Assembly (NCBI GenBank): GCA_012295275.1
Contig: CM022665.1
Coordinates: 24,726,946 to 24,790,945, forward strand
DNA from: Chrysomallon squamiferum
Taxonomy: Eukaryota > Mollusca > Gastropoda > Neomphalida > Peltospiridae
DNA length: 64,000 nucleotides
Reading direction: 5' to 3'
Made by a program: the position numbers and the translations under genes. The notes under the pieces were generated by a model that saw nothing but the letters and a program-made list of their open reading frames with translations, made no database searches and was not told the origin of the DNA. Below are positions 42,146 to 54,314 of the stretch, in pieces. Positions within the stretch are counted from its first letter, which is position 1. Each line of letters opens with the position of its first letter.

Positions 42146-42184
<39 letters not shown>
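41898..42184 (+). mobile_element. tRNA-derived SINE with (TAA)n tail
   Basis: The head is tRNA-like: GCAGCTGATAGATAGAGC (A-box region), an anticodon-arm-like inverted pair CTTTGG/CCAAAG, and AAGTTCAAGGCAC (B-box region). A tRNA-unrelated body of about 160 bases follows. It ends ACTATATAAATG and then a TAA microsatellite at 42148-42184. This layout (Pol III head, body, simple-repeat tail) is that of a SINE. Intact target-site duplications were not identified. Confidence 0.75.
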
Positions 42185-42188
<4 letters not shown>

Positions 42189-42589
42189 TGTTTATTATTT
42201 CAAAAATAGCACGACATTTTCGTCTGCTTCAGGCAAAGTGCAAGTCCCATTTCTAATAAGCATTACTTTAATTACTCATAGTTAAATCTTAAATAAATAA
42301 AACTATATTTCTTTTGCTTTGATTTTTTTTTTTTTTTTTTTTGCACAAGATCTTATCTAAATAAAATCGTTACGAATAAAAATATCTGATATATTTAATA
42401 TTTCAGTTCAACAAAGCGCTCAACAAACCTGTCTCTTGTTTTTGAATCATTACCCTCACTTTGTGTGCGGAGAACTCGTTGAGCTTTAAAACAAAGGTCA
42501 AGAAAATGCATCACGTGATAATAAGAACATTCTGCTCTCAGTTTTGATACTGAAAAATCATTTATGAATAATTATTGCGTATATATGAG

Positions 42590-42590
<1 letters not shown>

Positions 42591-42621
<31 letters not shown>
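42591..42621. repeat. (TAA)n microsatellite
   Basis: TAA trinucleotide run. Confidence 0.9.
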
Positions 42622-42624
<3 letters not shown>

Positions 42625-42817
42625 TAAAGAAATTAAAAATAAAAACATCACTGTGCTATGATGCACATGTGACTATATTGAATGGACTACAAATGAAAAT
42701 TAATGAAGAGTGGAAACGGGAGGGGGAGGAGACATTCATTTAAAAAAAATATGTGTGTGTGTGTGTATATATCAAGTGAATGATAGAAATAACGTAACAT
42801 ATATAATAATCATAACA

Positions 42818-42930
42818 GCAACAACAACGATAACAGCAACAACAGCATCAGCAATAACAACAACGGCAGCATCAGCAACAACAACAACACAAATAAATAA
42901 GTAAATAAATAAATAAATAAATAAATAAAT
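42818..42930. repeat. CAA/CAG-rich tract followed by (TAAA)n
   Basis: Imperfect CAA/CAG trinucleotides to about 42890, then TAAA tetranucleotides to 42930. Confidence 0.85.
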
Positions 42931-43085
42931 GGCTTGTTCCCGATAACTTTTCTTCTGTGACTAAGTCCGTGTGTCCTTTCATTTGCTCTTTGTTCCTCAG
43001 ATTTTAACCCAGTGAATAGAAAGCAAACTGCGTTGTTAATATTGTTTAATAAATTTTATCTCAAGATAATAAATATAACATAATT

Positions 43086-43147
43086 AAAAAAAAAAAAAAA
43101 AAAAAAAAAATTACAAGTGCCAACGTACATGCAAACACACAAATGTA

Positions 43148-43192
<45 letters not shown>
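43086..43192. repeat. poly-A tract and (AC)n microsatellite
   Basis: A run 43086-43110, then AC units 43150-43192. Confidence 0.95.
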
Positions 43193-43195
<3 letters not shown>

Positions 43196-43477
43196 CTCAT
43201 GCATAAATAATAACTGAGTACTCATTACCGCTGTTTGATACAAAACTTGGTAAAATCTGAAATTCGGAACTAGATGCAATATCATTAAAGGGACGCAACT
43301 CCTTAGCTATTCATAAAATATTTTCACTGTAACTGTTAGGAATAAAATAAATATAAAAGTATTTTCGCTTCAGTTTGTTATGTAGTGATCATCACAATAA
43401 TATTTATTTTATTAACATATATGCTTAATCAAACACTTAAAATCGACTATAAAGAATAAACATTGTGTGTGTGTTTA

Positions 43478-43482
<5 letters not shown>

Positions 43483-43552
<70 letters not shown>
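43483..43552. repeat. (GA)n microsatellite
   Basis: About 35 uninterrupted GA units. Confidence 0.97.
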
Positions 43553-43768
43553 CAAACAAAAATAAACAAAATAAAAATTAAACATTGCTTTTTTTTTATA
43601 ATAAATTTTTAAAATATATTTTTAAAAGAATTTAGTAGTTCCACATTTAAGTGCATGAATGTGTCGACGGAATAATGAAATATACACAACGTTTTTCATT
43701 TCACATAATATATATATTTTTGTTTCTTTATGTGAGTGTGTAGATATGTGTCTTATGTGTATGTATAG

Positions 43769-43816
<48 letters not shown>
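43769..43816. repeat. (GT)n-(TA)n microsatellite
   Basis: Short GT run followed by about 18 TA units. Confidence 0.95.
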
Positions 43817-43821
<5 letters not shown>

Positions 43822-44498
43822 TACGAGTATATAAAAAAAGACACACATACACACACAAAAACACACATGTATTACTGTATATATAGTAATTGAAAAAAAA
43901 AAGAAGCAATTATATCGCATTCTTATAAGTAAAGATTTTTTTCCTTTTACATCATGGAGTGCTTTTGACGTTTTTATGTTTTTTTTATATTTTTTATACA
44001 TACTCTCTATTTTTCTTTCACAAGTTAGGAATTCCTTATTGACGTGAAGGAATCTGTAGATATTACAGTACACTAAACACTATTAGTAAACTGTAAATAA
44101 AATATAATCTTCACGAAGATGATTCTTTCATAGAATAGTTTTGCTGCGTTTTCCTTTCAAAAGGTGGCGCCACATCTTGCATATGACAATTTATGGAATG
44201 TGATCTGCATATGTGCGTTCGTGTTGTAAGACGTCCAGATTCTGCAGAATTTTATTATGTAAACTAATCACACGCATATATATATATATATATGTATACA
44301 TATCTGCAAATATCTGTATGTGTTGTGTAACAGGAAATTTGTAATACAAAATTATTAACACATTATTGGTTAATGTAATAGTTTATTATTCTTTTCTTTT
44401 TTTATATACAGATTTAACAATCTTTAAAACATAACGATGTGGATAAACTGTTTGTTGTCACTTCCACAGATATATTCATTTCAGTTTGGAATCCAAAG

Positions 44499-45138
44499 TT
44501 CTAAAAAATAAACAAAATAAAATAAAGTATTTTTTATAAAACGTTTTAAACATTTGTCATTAAAATTTCTAAAACAGTTCTTTACTTTCATATCACACTA
44601 TGTTATAAATGAAGGTATTTATAGTGTTTTATCTTGTTTTATCTTGTTTGTTCTGAATGTTTTATATTTACGAGTGTTTTATCTTGTTTGTTCTGAATGT
44701 TTTATATTTACGAGTGTTTTATCTTGTTTGTTCTGAATGTTTTATATTTACGAGTGTTTTATCTTGTTTGTTCTGAATGTTTTATATTTATGAGAATTAT
44801 TATATTTAAGCGAGAGTCTGTGTTTATCTCTTCATTTGAAATTTTAAATAAATATGTTGCTCACATTTGCCATATCCGAATCCGTATTCGTGCATTCCCA
44901 TCATTCCGTGTCCGTATCCTCCATAACCTCCGTACATCATTGGGTATCCAGCGTAGATCATTGGGTATCCTCCCATCATGCCGTATCCTCCCATCATTGG
45001 GTATCCTCCCATCATGCCGTATCCTCCCATCATACCGTATCCTCCCATCATACCGTATCCTCCCATCATACCATGTCCAATACCAGCAGAGGCAATGGCA
45101 AAACAGGTGACAAGTGCGATAAGGACAGCCTTCATCAT
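44499..45138 (-). CDS. GMMGGY-repeat secreted protein, copy A
   Basis: Unrecognised family. Coding exon 45138-44865 plus two bases of exon 3 (44500-44499): the stop TAA is made by T (44865) joined to AA (44500-44499). The 91-aa product has a signal peptide MMKAVLIALVTCFAIASA, then GIGH, GMMGGY hexapeptides (with PMMGGY variants), YPMIYAGYPMMYGGYGGYGHG and a tail ending EYGFGYGK. There is no Cys after the signal peptide. A non-coding exon ends at 45491 (donor GTGAGT) and the acceptor is TTTCAG before 45147. TATATAAG lies at 45562-45569 and AATAAA at 44397-44392. It has two more hexapeptides than copy B. Intron 2 holds four 40-bp minisatellite units. Its promoter and exon 1 are diverged from copies B and C. 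Gly/Tyr/Met-rich secreted proteins occur in mollusc shell matrices, mucus and antimicrobial peptides; the sequence does not decide between them. Confidence 0.85.
44632..44792 (-). repeat. 40-bp minisatellite in intron 2 of copy A, four units
   Basis: The plus-strand unit contains TTATCTTGTTTGTTCTGAAT then GTTTTATATTTACGAG. Unit landmarks (TTCTGAATG) fall at 44651, 44691, 44731 and 44771, exactly 40 bases apart. Confidence 0.95.
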
Positions 45139-45561
45139 GTTGAAAATCTGAAATAAATTTAGTGTCTGTAGAAACATTTAGCAGAGCCACATTATTACTT
45201 GGTTCTGAAATAATAAATGTATTTTATTTATTTATGTATTTAAATAAATCACTGTGATATTTTGGTTTATTTGTAAGTCTATTTTTCTTATTTATATTGC
45301 AATGGCATAATTAGTATTTTGTTGATAAATACATCTGGTTGCACCTAATAATATAAGATAAACTAATATTTAAAAAAAAAAAAAAAAAAAAAAAAACAAA
45401 CAAAAAAAACAACAACAAATAAACAACAAAAACAAACAAATAAACAAACAAAACAATTCTGTGCGTAGAACCTAATATTAAACTACTCACCTTGTAATTG
45501 TAGAGGTATTTGTTTAGGACCGCTAAAGAGAAAATGATACCATTTCACTTTTGATTTAAGT

Positions 45562-45569
45562 CTTATATA
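45562..45569 (-). promoter_or_regulatory. TATA box of copy A
   Basis: TATATAAG on the minus strand. A start site about 30 bases on would give a first exon of about 45 bases ending at the donor after 45491. Confidence 0.7.
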
Positions 45570-46174
45570 CTAAACAGTTTAGTAACGTCTTTCAATTTCC
45601 TCTACAGTTTATAATAAGATTGATCACTTCTGTTTGATGATTATACCTTGATATAACAGAAGGCAAATGAAAATTAATGTATTGGTTCTATCACTTTCCA
45701 GAGATGTTTGATACCAATATCATTTAGTTAATTCTTATTTATACTATTAGTAGCAATAATTATAACAACAGTTGTAGTAGCTGTGGTCGTTGTGGTTCTA
45801 TTAGTAGCAGTTGTTGTAGTAGTACCGTTAGTAGTGTCAGTTCTAGTATTATATGTAGCAGTGGTCGCAATAGCTGTGGTATCAGAAGCTTCAGTCGTAG
45901 TAGTTGTAGTAGTAGTGGTCGCAGTATGCATTCTCGATAGTTATTGTCTAATTTATGCACTGATATAAACAATATTTGTTTTATGACTGTTTTCCGTATA
46001 ATAGTAATAGTAATAATAAAAATTTAAAAACTAAAAATAAATAAATAAAGAAATAAAATGTGTAGTTTTGTTTAATCCCTTGATAAACATCTTCAAAATG
46101 ACTGTAATTACCATGATCACTTTATTGTCATTTTTTGTGCAATCGCTCAGTTAATTCTTCAGTCATCTCTATTT

Positions 46175-46175
46175 G

Positions 46176-46240
<65 letters not shown>
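46175..46240. repeat. (ATT)n microsatellite
   Basis: About 22 ATT units. Confidence 0.95.
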
Positions 46241-46244
<4 letters not shown>

Positions 46245-47317
46245 TTTAAAATATTTAATCGGTAGTTACATATCTTATATCACCGCTATCAAATGTTATT
46301 AAAATAAAGAAATAACAATCCAGTGACTGTTATCACTACAGAAATAATTATTAAATAATAGCTAACGAGAAACGTATGCATGTGTACGTCTGTGCATTTT
46401 GAGTTAACGTGCACATGCGGTCGTGTGGTACTGTATATCTCTAGAGCAGTTTAAAGTCAGAGACTGTACTAATGACAAAACACAGCTGGACAGATCTCTG
46501 ATGGAGTTATGCACACAACAAATTACTGTCATTGGTATTTCGAACATATTTAGCTGGTGTTCTCTCAGAAGAGAGATAGAGACGTCTCAGAAGACAGTCG
46601 GCAACACACAGCACAAGACATGGTTCAACACATTGCTATGCCAATTACCTACCGTTTGCGTAGGATGATATACACCGGCATGGTAAATAACGGAACAGTC
46701 GTATACAGTTAACTAAAGAAATTTAGAGTTGGGAAACAGTAAATGAAATCATGTTGTTATGTCTACTCCGATGACAATGAAATTGCTTGGTTCTTTATTT
46801 AGAATATTATTAGCGATGTAAAAGCAAATCATGACTACTAATTTCAAATTGATTTTTACCTGAATGGTTTTCAATAGGTAAGAACTAATACATGTAATGA
46901 GAGAGCTATAAAATCATTATAAAATGTAAATAATGTTACTGAAATAGGTGGCCAAAGAAGTGATTTTCAAACATGCTTTACGCCGTTTTTGAAGCGGTTT
47001 AAGTCTTGAGCTCAGTTAGTCACAGTGGCTGTTATTTTTATTTTCTTCTTAGCATGCCGAGTATGCTTGTAAAAACAGTTAAATTTAAATAATTTATTTT
47101 GTGCTGCAGTTTATTTATTTTTAGTTCAGCATCACAGAAAAATATGTATGCAGCTACTGAATTAAAATATTTGTAAACATATCAGCAGGTTGTTAGGCTT
47201 TTATCTCTATTTTATTTCTATTAAAATGCAAATTTTTAAGGAACTTTTCTAAGGAAAACGGAAAACTTATTAAATTATATAAATTATTATTCTGGATTTT
47301 TAAGGAGCGAGTGATGG

Positions 47318-47380
47318 TTTAATGGTAAAAACGCTGGAGAAAAAGTTGATGATACGTATGATCAGTCCTTTTTGGTAGCG
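47318..47380 (+). mobile_element. possible tRNA-derived SINE fragment
   Basis: GTGATGGTTTAATGGTAAAA resembles a tRNA D-arm/A-box, and ACGTATGATCAGTCC about 35 bases later is a degraded B-box. No tail seen. Confidence 0.35.
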
Positions 47381-48957
47381 AACTGGATTTTCTCCAATTT
47401 CCGACAGGGCTCCTTGAATGCTTGATAAAAAAATCTTTTTGGTGTTAATATTGAAACCATGCACTTAAAATTATATCCACGTTATTTATATAGTATAATA
47501 AAGTGATTTGTAAAAAATGGAAAACTTGTCATTGTATGAATGTAATACCTGGAATAATTAAAACATCTGAATAGGTGAATAACTGACACAAGCCGTTATA
47601 TTTGTATCAGAGGAAACACTGCAGGAAGTAAAACATTTTTTAATATTACAGTAACAACGCCACTGTTTGTACTGACAGTCAATGCTGTTAAGTCATGCTG
47701 ATGATATGGGTCTGAAACCAATACGTGAATATACCTCTATTCTATTCAATACACACGCATACACCCGCACACACACACAGTGTTAGCAAATGTTTCATTG
47801 TTACATCACTTTGTTTTGGGAAACAGATGACTAGAGATAATGCAAGACTAAAAGAGATAGTGAAAGAGAGACTGAAACAGTGACAGACAGAGAGACAGAG
47901 AGACTAAGACACAGAGAAAGAAGGAGAAAAACACACACGGATATACAGAACTGTTGTTGAGGAGGCAAAATGGGTCTAATAACTGAAATATCATCAGTCA
48001 AGTAACTAACTTTAAAAAGAATCAGCATCAAACATCTTCTCGCTGTGACGCTAGAGATTAAGTTCAGGACTCAACAAACTATAAATTAAAATATTTGCAA
48101 TGTAATAATGTAATTTGTAATTATATATCTACATTTTGAACAGGCCTCCGGCTCAGCAAATTTATTTTTTAGTTTGATATTTTTCATACCTTTGTCTCTG
48201 TCGCTAATAAAAAAAACACCTAATTAAATATGTAAAAACGAAAGACAGACAGAGAAACACTTGGACGGACATCTAGGCACAACTAGAATGTGCACTGTAA
48301 TTTAGTGATATTGTATCTGTTTTAGCTGTTGTTCAAATCCAGTACATTTTAGAACTAATAGTATATTATTTATGTAAATAGAAAAGAACCAAAACTATAA
48401 ATAGTAAGCAAAAAAGTTCAGAAATGATCGAAAGTATCAGTCATTAGAAAATCCCTAAACTTATAACTATTGAGGTAAACAAAACTTTACCTTTAACATA
48501 AATATATTCTTCAATCAATGTATGTAGCTGAACAATGCAGCGTCACTGAGAAGCAAAGGCTTTCTTCATCAAATCCCGTGTACGTCTGTTGGACTCCACA
48601 TTTTTGAAAGTCAATGGTACGTTCACCTGTGCTTTCGGCAAAGTGTTTATAATGCTATAAGGTAAAAGGAAGCTGTTCTGTTAGGAAAACTGTTTAGTCT
48701 CTCATTACTCTACAAAATCGCGTGTCACAAAGATATATGTTTACTTATTTGTTACAAAATACAGGTACAACGTGTGCGTTTTTAAGCCTGCATTTAAGTA
48801 TTACGACTGCTCTTGCCAGTGCTGGAAAATCAAAGAGCACTTGTATCATTACATTAGTAAATTACGACATTAGTCCAGAATCGTTAAAACGTGTACAGAT
48901 GATCGATCGTGCGAAAACCTAAACAGGAAGCTGAATGATATTACAAAATCTCTTCAG

Positions 48958-48965
48958 TATATAAG
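48958..48965 (+). promoter_or_regulatory. TATA box of copy B
   Basis: TATATAAG. The predicted start at about 48989 would give a non-coding exon 1 of about 44 bases, ending at 49032 before GTGAGT. Confidence 0.75.
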
Positions 48966-49458
48966 CAACAGGTTAAAAGTGAAAAGATACCACTCTCACA
49001 CTTGCATTCCTGAAAGCCTCTACAAACATCAGGTGAGTGTTTAGTATTAGACTCTGAATTGTTCTATTCTTTACGTTTATTTATTTTTATTTTGTTTTGT
49101 TCTTTTTATCTTCTTTCATCCACCAGATGAATTTATCAACAAAATACTGTTAATGACATAGATTAGTAATATCATTAAAACAAATAGACATGGTTATTCA
49201 AGAGAAAACAGAAGTAAATTATCATTTTTAAAAATCAAACATGAAAAATAATGCACTGAATATTTCCAGTAAGCAAATTTGTAGTAAAATAATAGTGGTA
49301 CCAAATAAAACTTAATCAGTAAATAAAATAGCAATAATTAAAGTTGTACATGCATAAATAAAATAAAATACATTTATTATTTGATAAATATTGCTGTTCT
49401 GTGCTAATTTTCAGATAAAATGTTTCTACGGACACTAAATTTATTTCAGATTTTCAAC

Positions 49459-50234
49459 ATGATGAAGGCTGTCCTTATCGCACTTGTCGCCTGTTTTGCC
49501 ATTGCCTCTGCTGGTATTGGACATGGTATGATGGGAGGATACGGTATGATGGGAGGATACGGTATGATGGGAGGATACGGCATGATGGGAGGATACCCAA
49601 TGATCTATGCTGGATACCCAATGATGTACGGAGGTTATGGAGGATACGGACACGGAATGATGGGAATGCACGGATACGGATTCGGATATGGCAAATGTGA
49701 GTAACATATTTATTTAAAATGTTGGATCAAATGAAGAGATAAACACAGACTCTCGCTTATATATAATAATTCTCATAAATATAAAACATTCAGAACAAAC
49801 AAGATATAACACACATAAATATAAAACATTCAGAACAAACAAGATAAAACACTATAAATATAAAACATTCAGAACAAACAAGATAAAACACTATAAATAT
49901 AAAACATTCAGAACAAACAAGATAAAACACTATAAATATAAAACATTTAGAACAAGCAAAATTACTTTAAGTAAATAACATTTGTCTTGATCTGTGAGTG
50001 TGGTAGAATTAACTTGATTGTGAAATGTCAACTGCAAGACAAGAAAAGAAAACAAACTAGGAAAACACGACTGGATAGCAAATACCTTCATTTATAACAT
50101 AGTGTGATATGAACGTAAAGAACTGTTTTAGAAATTTTAATGACAAATGTTTAAAACTTTTTATAAATTTTAATGACAAATGTTTAAAACATTTTATAAA
50201 AAATATTTTATTTTATATTGTTTATTTTTTAGAA
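49459..50234 (+). CDS. GMMGGY-repeat secreted protein, copy B
   Basis: Unrecognised family. The coding exon runs from ATG 49459 to 49696, and the stop TAA is completed by 50233-50234 after splicing (donor GTGAGT at 49697, acceptor TTTTTTAG before 50233). The product is 79 aa: signal peptide MMKAVLIALVACFAIASA, GIGH, four GMMGGY units, PMIYAGYPMMYGGYGGYGHG and HGYGFGYGK. The exon begins at 49450 after TTTATTTCAG, so the in-frame ATG at 49420 lies in the intron and is not the start. If intron 2 were retained, the frame would add only Cys-Glu before TAA. Exon 3 is otherwise 3' UTR with AATAAA at 50334-50339. It is the middle copy and the only one on the plus strand. Function unknown; the signal peptide indicates secretion. 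Confidence 0.88.
49765..49960 (+). repeat. 40-bp minisatellite in intron 2 of copy B, five units
   Basis: Five units carry AAATATAAAACATTCAGAAC then AAACAAGATAAAACACT. This is the reverse complement of the unit in copies A and C, as expected from gene orientation. Confidence 0.93.
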
Positions 50235-51121
50235 CTTTGGATTCCAAACTGAAATGAATGTATCTGTGGAAGTGACAACAAACAGCTTATGAACATCGCT
50301 GTGTCATAGATTGTTAAATCTTGCATATAAAAAAATAAACTGTTACATTAACCAATAATGTGTTAATAGTTTTTTTAATTATTTATAATCCTCTGGATAC
50401 TTTCTAACTCCTGTACAGATTTTATGAAAACAAATAAAATAATAATGAATAGAATCTTTCAGCAGAGTCAGATCAAATGATAAACAAAATACATTTCAAT
50501 TACATATTTTGATAACAATGTATCTGGCTTATTTTTATTAGAGTTAATCCTGATATAAGAATTACGAATATGACATACTGTTAAATATCACTGTAAACTG
50601 TGCATTCGTCTGCTGTTGGTAAATATATTTCAGAGAGGCCCCCCCCCAAAAAAAAAACACCGACAATAACAAGAAGTAATATTTGTTTCTCAAAAATATT
50701 TAAAATTCTTTATAGACCTCTAATATATAATGTTAGCAATGTGAAAAGAAGAAAGCCTTAAGTAACTTAAAGCATATAAACTGAGATAATAAGTATAAAA
50801 ATAATGAATATCGACGGTCACTCAACGTTTTTAGGGAACATACAAAACATAGATTTGACCATGTATTCTATTTACTATGTTGATACTGAAAGGTGAGATT
50901 CTTTCAAAATCTTCATGAATAACCTCAGGAAGAACCAGAGTTTAAAGTTTCATAATAAAGCCTTTTCTTCCGTATAATAATGGTTTTGAAACTTTGAAGA
51001 ATCAGCTGATGATTTGCAGATAGAAAATAAAGTAATCGTCTTAAAGATGCTATTTGTTAAGAAGATGAAAAAATTAAGTGCGTTTCCTTAGAGATCTGTC
51101 TCGTGTGTACCGAAATATAAT

Positions 51122-51370
51122 CATGGCCGTAACTACATTGAGGCAAATTAGGCAACTGCCTCATACCGATTTTGGAAGATTTAAAAAAAAAAAAAAAAAT
51201 TAAATAAAATTTATACACAGACTTTATTTTAAAAAAATCTATATAAATGGCAAGAATCGAGGATGTTGCGTCTTTCAAGTATCACCTCTCGCACGAATGT
51301 TTTGGCCCCAATCCACTCGGCGGTTAGGTGTTTTTGTTTCGTTTCAAAAAGAGCGTAGTTACGGCTATGG
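51122..51370 (+). mobile_element. MITE-like dispersed element, copy 2
   Basis: Second copy of the element at 30288-30515. Its terminal inverted repeats are clear: CATGGCCGTAACTAC at the start against GTAGTTACGGCTATG at the end, with one mismatch over 15 bases. Internal matches include GCCTCATACC, TTGCGTCTTTCAAG and GTTTCAAAAAG. An A tract is expanded inside this copy. No transposase is encoded. Confidence 0.8.
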
Positions 51371-52077
51371 TAACACTCAGTTACAGTAAATATGTTACAG
51401 TTGAAAATAAAAATAAAAACAACAACAACAACAACGTCAAACAAAACAACACAATAAAACAGTCAACAACAACAATAACAACAGCAGCAACAAGTAAATG
51501 AGTAACATAAATATATATGTAATATATTATGATTTTCAGTTTTAATCGTAGACAATTTTGGTTACAGCTTTTTGGCCTGTCTGGAGAAGATATTTCAGCT
51601 TTTTCGATGCAACAATAATAAAAACAGCCAGATATAGTTTAACAGCAAAAACAACAAGATACAGCACGAACCCAGGACACAATATAATCAGTCCAGAATT
51701 GATGTCTCTAATATTTAAAATATATTTACAAATAACAGAAGAATGCATGAATGCACAATTAGGAGGCTTAAAGTGACAATTAACAATACCTCATATGTGT
51801 AATTCGTATATCATTATTAACTGTAATACAAAAAGCTACAAGGATCACTGACACATTGTCAACAAAATATATAATTGAAGTATATTACACATTTTGTTCA
51901 TTAATTCAACAACCAATACGTCGTCCCCGATTTACGATTGTTATACGATGTGTCGTCAGCTATATTGTATTACTTACCAAGTTTGTATCTCTTTTCTAAT
52001 ATTACCATAAACAACGACAACGTTCGTATATACTAACTGAAGCATATATACATACATACATACATACAGAGAAAGAG

Positions 52078-52188
<111 letters not shown>

Positions 52189-52898
52189 ATAAACGTCATG
52201 TTGTTGTATTTCATTTTCTGCTGAAAACAAAGTGCTTCTGTTCCCAGAGGTTGTACGTCTGAAAGTAATGAATGTTTAAAACATTTCTTCTATTATTCTA
52301 CAGGTACAAGACCATTTATCAGACAACATGAGAACTTGAGGTTAGCCAGATTTCTTTTATTTCCGGATTTGTTGATCAAAACGTAACATATATACTAAAG
52401 ATATAAAATAAACATTGAAATCTAAAGAAAGATATCATATTTAAAAATACAAATGAATACACTTCAAAAACCGCTTCATTTTTCTATATTTACAATACGT
52501 CATGTGTGTAATTTTTATATCACCATTAACTCTAATAAAAATAAGCCTCATACATTGTCATATAAATGAAATAAATTATATATTTTGTTTCTCATTTGAT
52601 TTCATTCAGTTGAAAGAATCTACTCTTTGTTATTTTATAATTTCCAAACAATCTGTAAAGGAGTACGTGACTTATTCTGTTATTATTTGTTTCGTTTTAA
52701 ACTTTGATTTCTGTGGTTTGAATTAGAAAGTATCCAGAGGATTACAAATAATAAAAATAAACTATTAACACATTATTGGTTAATGTAACAGTTTATTTTT
52801 TTATATGCAAGATTTAACAATCTTTAAAACATAACGATGTGGATAAACTGTTTGTTGTCACTTCCACAGATATATTCATTTCAGTTTGGAATCCAAAG

Positions 52899-53827
52899 TT
52901 CTAAAAAATAAACAAAATAAAATAAAATATTTTTTATAAAATGTTTTAAACATTTGCCATTAAAATTTATAAAACAGTTCTTTACTTTCATATCACACTA
53001 TGTTATAAATGAAGGTATTTGCTATCCAGTCGTGTTTTCCTAGTTTGTTTTGTTTTCACATTTGACTTGCAGCTGACATTTCACGATCAAGTTAATTCTA
53101 CCACACTCACAGATCAAGACAAATGTTATTTACTTAAAGTAATTTTGCTTGTTCTGAATATTTTATATTTATGAGTGTTTTATCTTGTTTGTTCAGAATG
53201 TTTTATATTTATGTGTGTTTCATCTTGTTTATTTTGAATGTTTTATATTTATGAGAGTTTTATCTTGTTTGTTCTGAATGTTTTATATTTACGAGTGTTT
53301 TATCTTGTTTGTTCTGAATGTTTTATATTTACGAGTGTTTTATCTTGTTTGTTCTGAATGTTTTATATTTACGAGTGTTTTATCTTGTTTGTTCTGAATG
53401 TTTTATATTTACGAGAGTTTTATCTTGTTTGTTCTGAATGTTTTATATTTATGAGACTTTTATCTTGTTTGTTCTGAATGTTTTTTAATTTATGAGAATT
53501 ATTATATTTAAGCGAGAGTCTATATTTATCTCTTCATTTGATTCAACATTTTAAATAAATATGTTACTCACATTTGCCGTATCCGAATCCGTATCCGTGC
53601 ATTCCCATCATTCCGTGTCCGTATCCTCCATAACCTCCGTACATCATTGGGTATCCAGCGTAGATCATTGGGTATCCTCCCATCATGCCGTATCCTCCCA
53701 TCATGCCGTATCCTCCCATCATACCGTATCCTCCCATCATACCGTATCCTCCCATCATACCATGTCCAATACCAGCAGAGGCAATGGCAAAACAGGCGAC
53801 AAGTGCGATAAGGACAGCCTTCATCAT
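52899..53827 (-). CDS. GMMGGY-repeat secreted protein, copy C
   Basis: Unrecognised family. Coding exon 53827-53572 plus AA at 52900-52899 completing the stop TAA across the junction. The product is 85 aa, identical to copy B except for one extra GMMGGY unit: signal peptide MMKAVLIALVACFAIASA, five hexapeptides, PMIYAGYPMMYGGYGGYGHG and HGYGFGYGK. Exon 2 starts at 53836 after TTTATTTCAG. The non-coding exon 1 ends at 54240 with donor GTGAGT. AATAAA lies at 52797-52792. Intron 2 (671 bp) carries nine minisatellite units. Near-identity with copy B through promoter and introns points to recent inverted duplication or gene conversion. Confidence 0.88.
53140..53490 (-). repeat. 40-bp minisatellite in intron 2 of copy C, nine units
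   Basis: Nine 40-bp units with the same core as in copies A and B. Outer units are more diverged (for example ATTTTGAATG) and the central four are nearly identical. Confidence 0.95.
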
Positions 53828-54306
53828 GTTGAAAATCTGAAATAAATTTAGTGTCTGTAGAAACATTTAGCTGAAAATTAGCAATATTTATCAAATAATA
53901 AATCTATTTTATTTATGCATGTACAATTTTAATTATTGCTATTTTATTTACTGATTGAATTTTATTTGGTTCCACTATTACTTTATTGCACGTATATTTC
54001 TACGAATTTATTAACTGAAAATATTCAGTGTTTTAAGTTTTCATGTTTGATTTTTAAAAATGATAATTTACTTCTGTTTTGTCTTGAATAACCATGACTA
54101 TTTGTTTTACTGATATTACTAATCTATTTCATTGATAAATTCTACTGGTGGATGAAAGAAGATAAAAAGAACAAAACAAAATAAAAAATAAATAAACGTA
54201 AAGAATAGAAAAATTCAGAGTCTAATACTAAACACTCACCTGATGTTTGTAGAGGCTTTCAGGAATGCAAGTGTGAGAGTGGTATCTTCTCACTTTTAAT
54301 CTGTTG

Positions 54307-54314
54307 CTTATATA
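54307..54314 (-). promoter_or_regulatory. TATA box of copy C
   Basis: TATATAAG on the minus strand, in the same position relative to exon 1 as in copy B. Confidence 0.75.

Larger units (their letters stand above)
40750..44390. other. intergenic region between SRF and the first GMMGGY gene
   Basis: No coding exon recognised. The region is rich in microsatellites and contains one tRNA-derived SINE. Open frames here are low-complexity translations (poly-Asn, poly-Leu, Thr-rich). Confidence 0.6.
45600..48490. other. intergenic region between copies A and B
   Basis: No coding exon recognised. Contains GTA/GTN-rich simple sequence (about 45765-45930), an ATT microsatellite and a possible SINE fragment. 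A frame at 46423-46668 (plus) is more complex than its surroundings but matches nothing I know. Confidence 0.55.
48491..50410 (+). repeat. left arm of a large inverted repeat (contains copy B)
   Basis: This arm and 52721-54782 are reverse complements with few differences over promoter, exons, introns and 3' flank. Homology begins at TTTAACATAAATATATTCTT and ends near TCCTCTGGATACTTTCTAA. The main length difference is the number of 40-bp units (five here, nine in the other arm). Confidence 0.92.

Noticed and set aside
44697-45110. 137-codon plus-strand frame with repeated FILFVLNVLYLRV
   Set aside because: It is a translation of the 40-bp minisatellite; its period comes from the repeat unit.
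44854-45156. Opposite-strand frames with repeated VSSHH and similar motifs at all three GMMGGY loci
   Set aside because: They are antisense translations of the GMMGGY repeat DNA. They lack splice support, while the sense frame has a signal peptide and conserved gene structure.
44824-45177. Longer reading of copy A starting upstream and continuing past GYGK
   Set aside because: The upstream Met lies in intron 1 before a strong TTTCAG acceptor, and the extra C-terminal residues are intron 2 read-through beyond the GTGAGC donor.
48722-48922. Conserved 66-codon frame present in both arms (also 54350-54550)
   Set aside because: It lies in the promoter region and is duplicated as part of the inverted repeat. 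The identity is explained by the DNA duplication, not by coding constraint.
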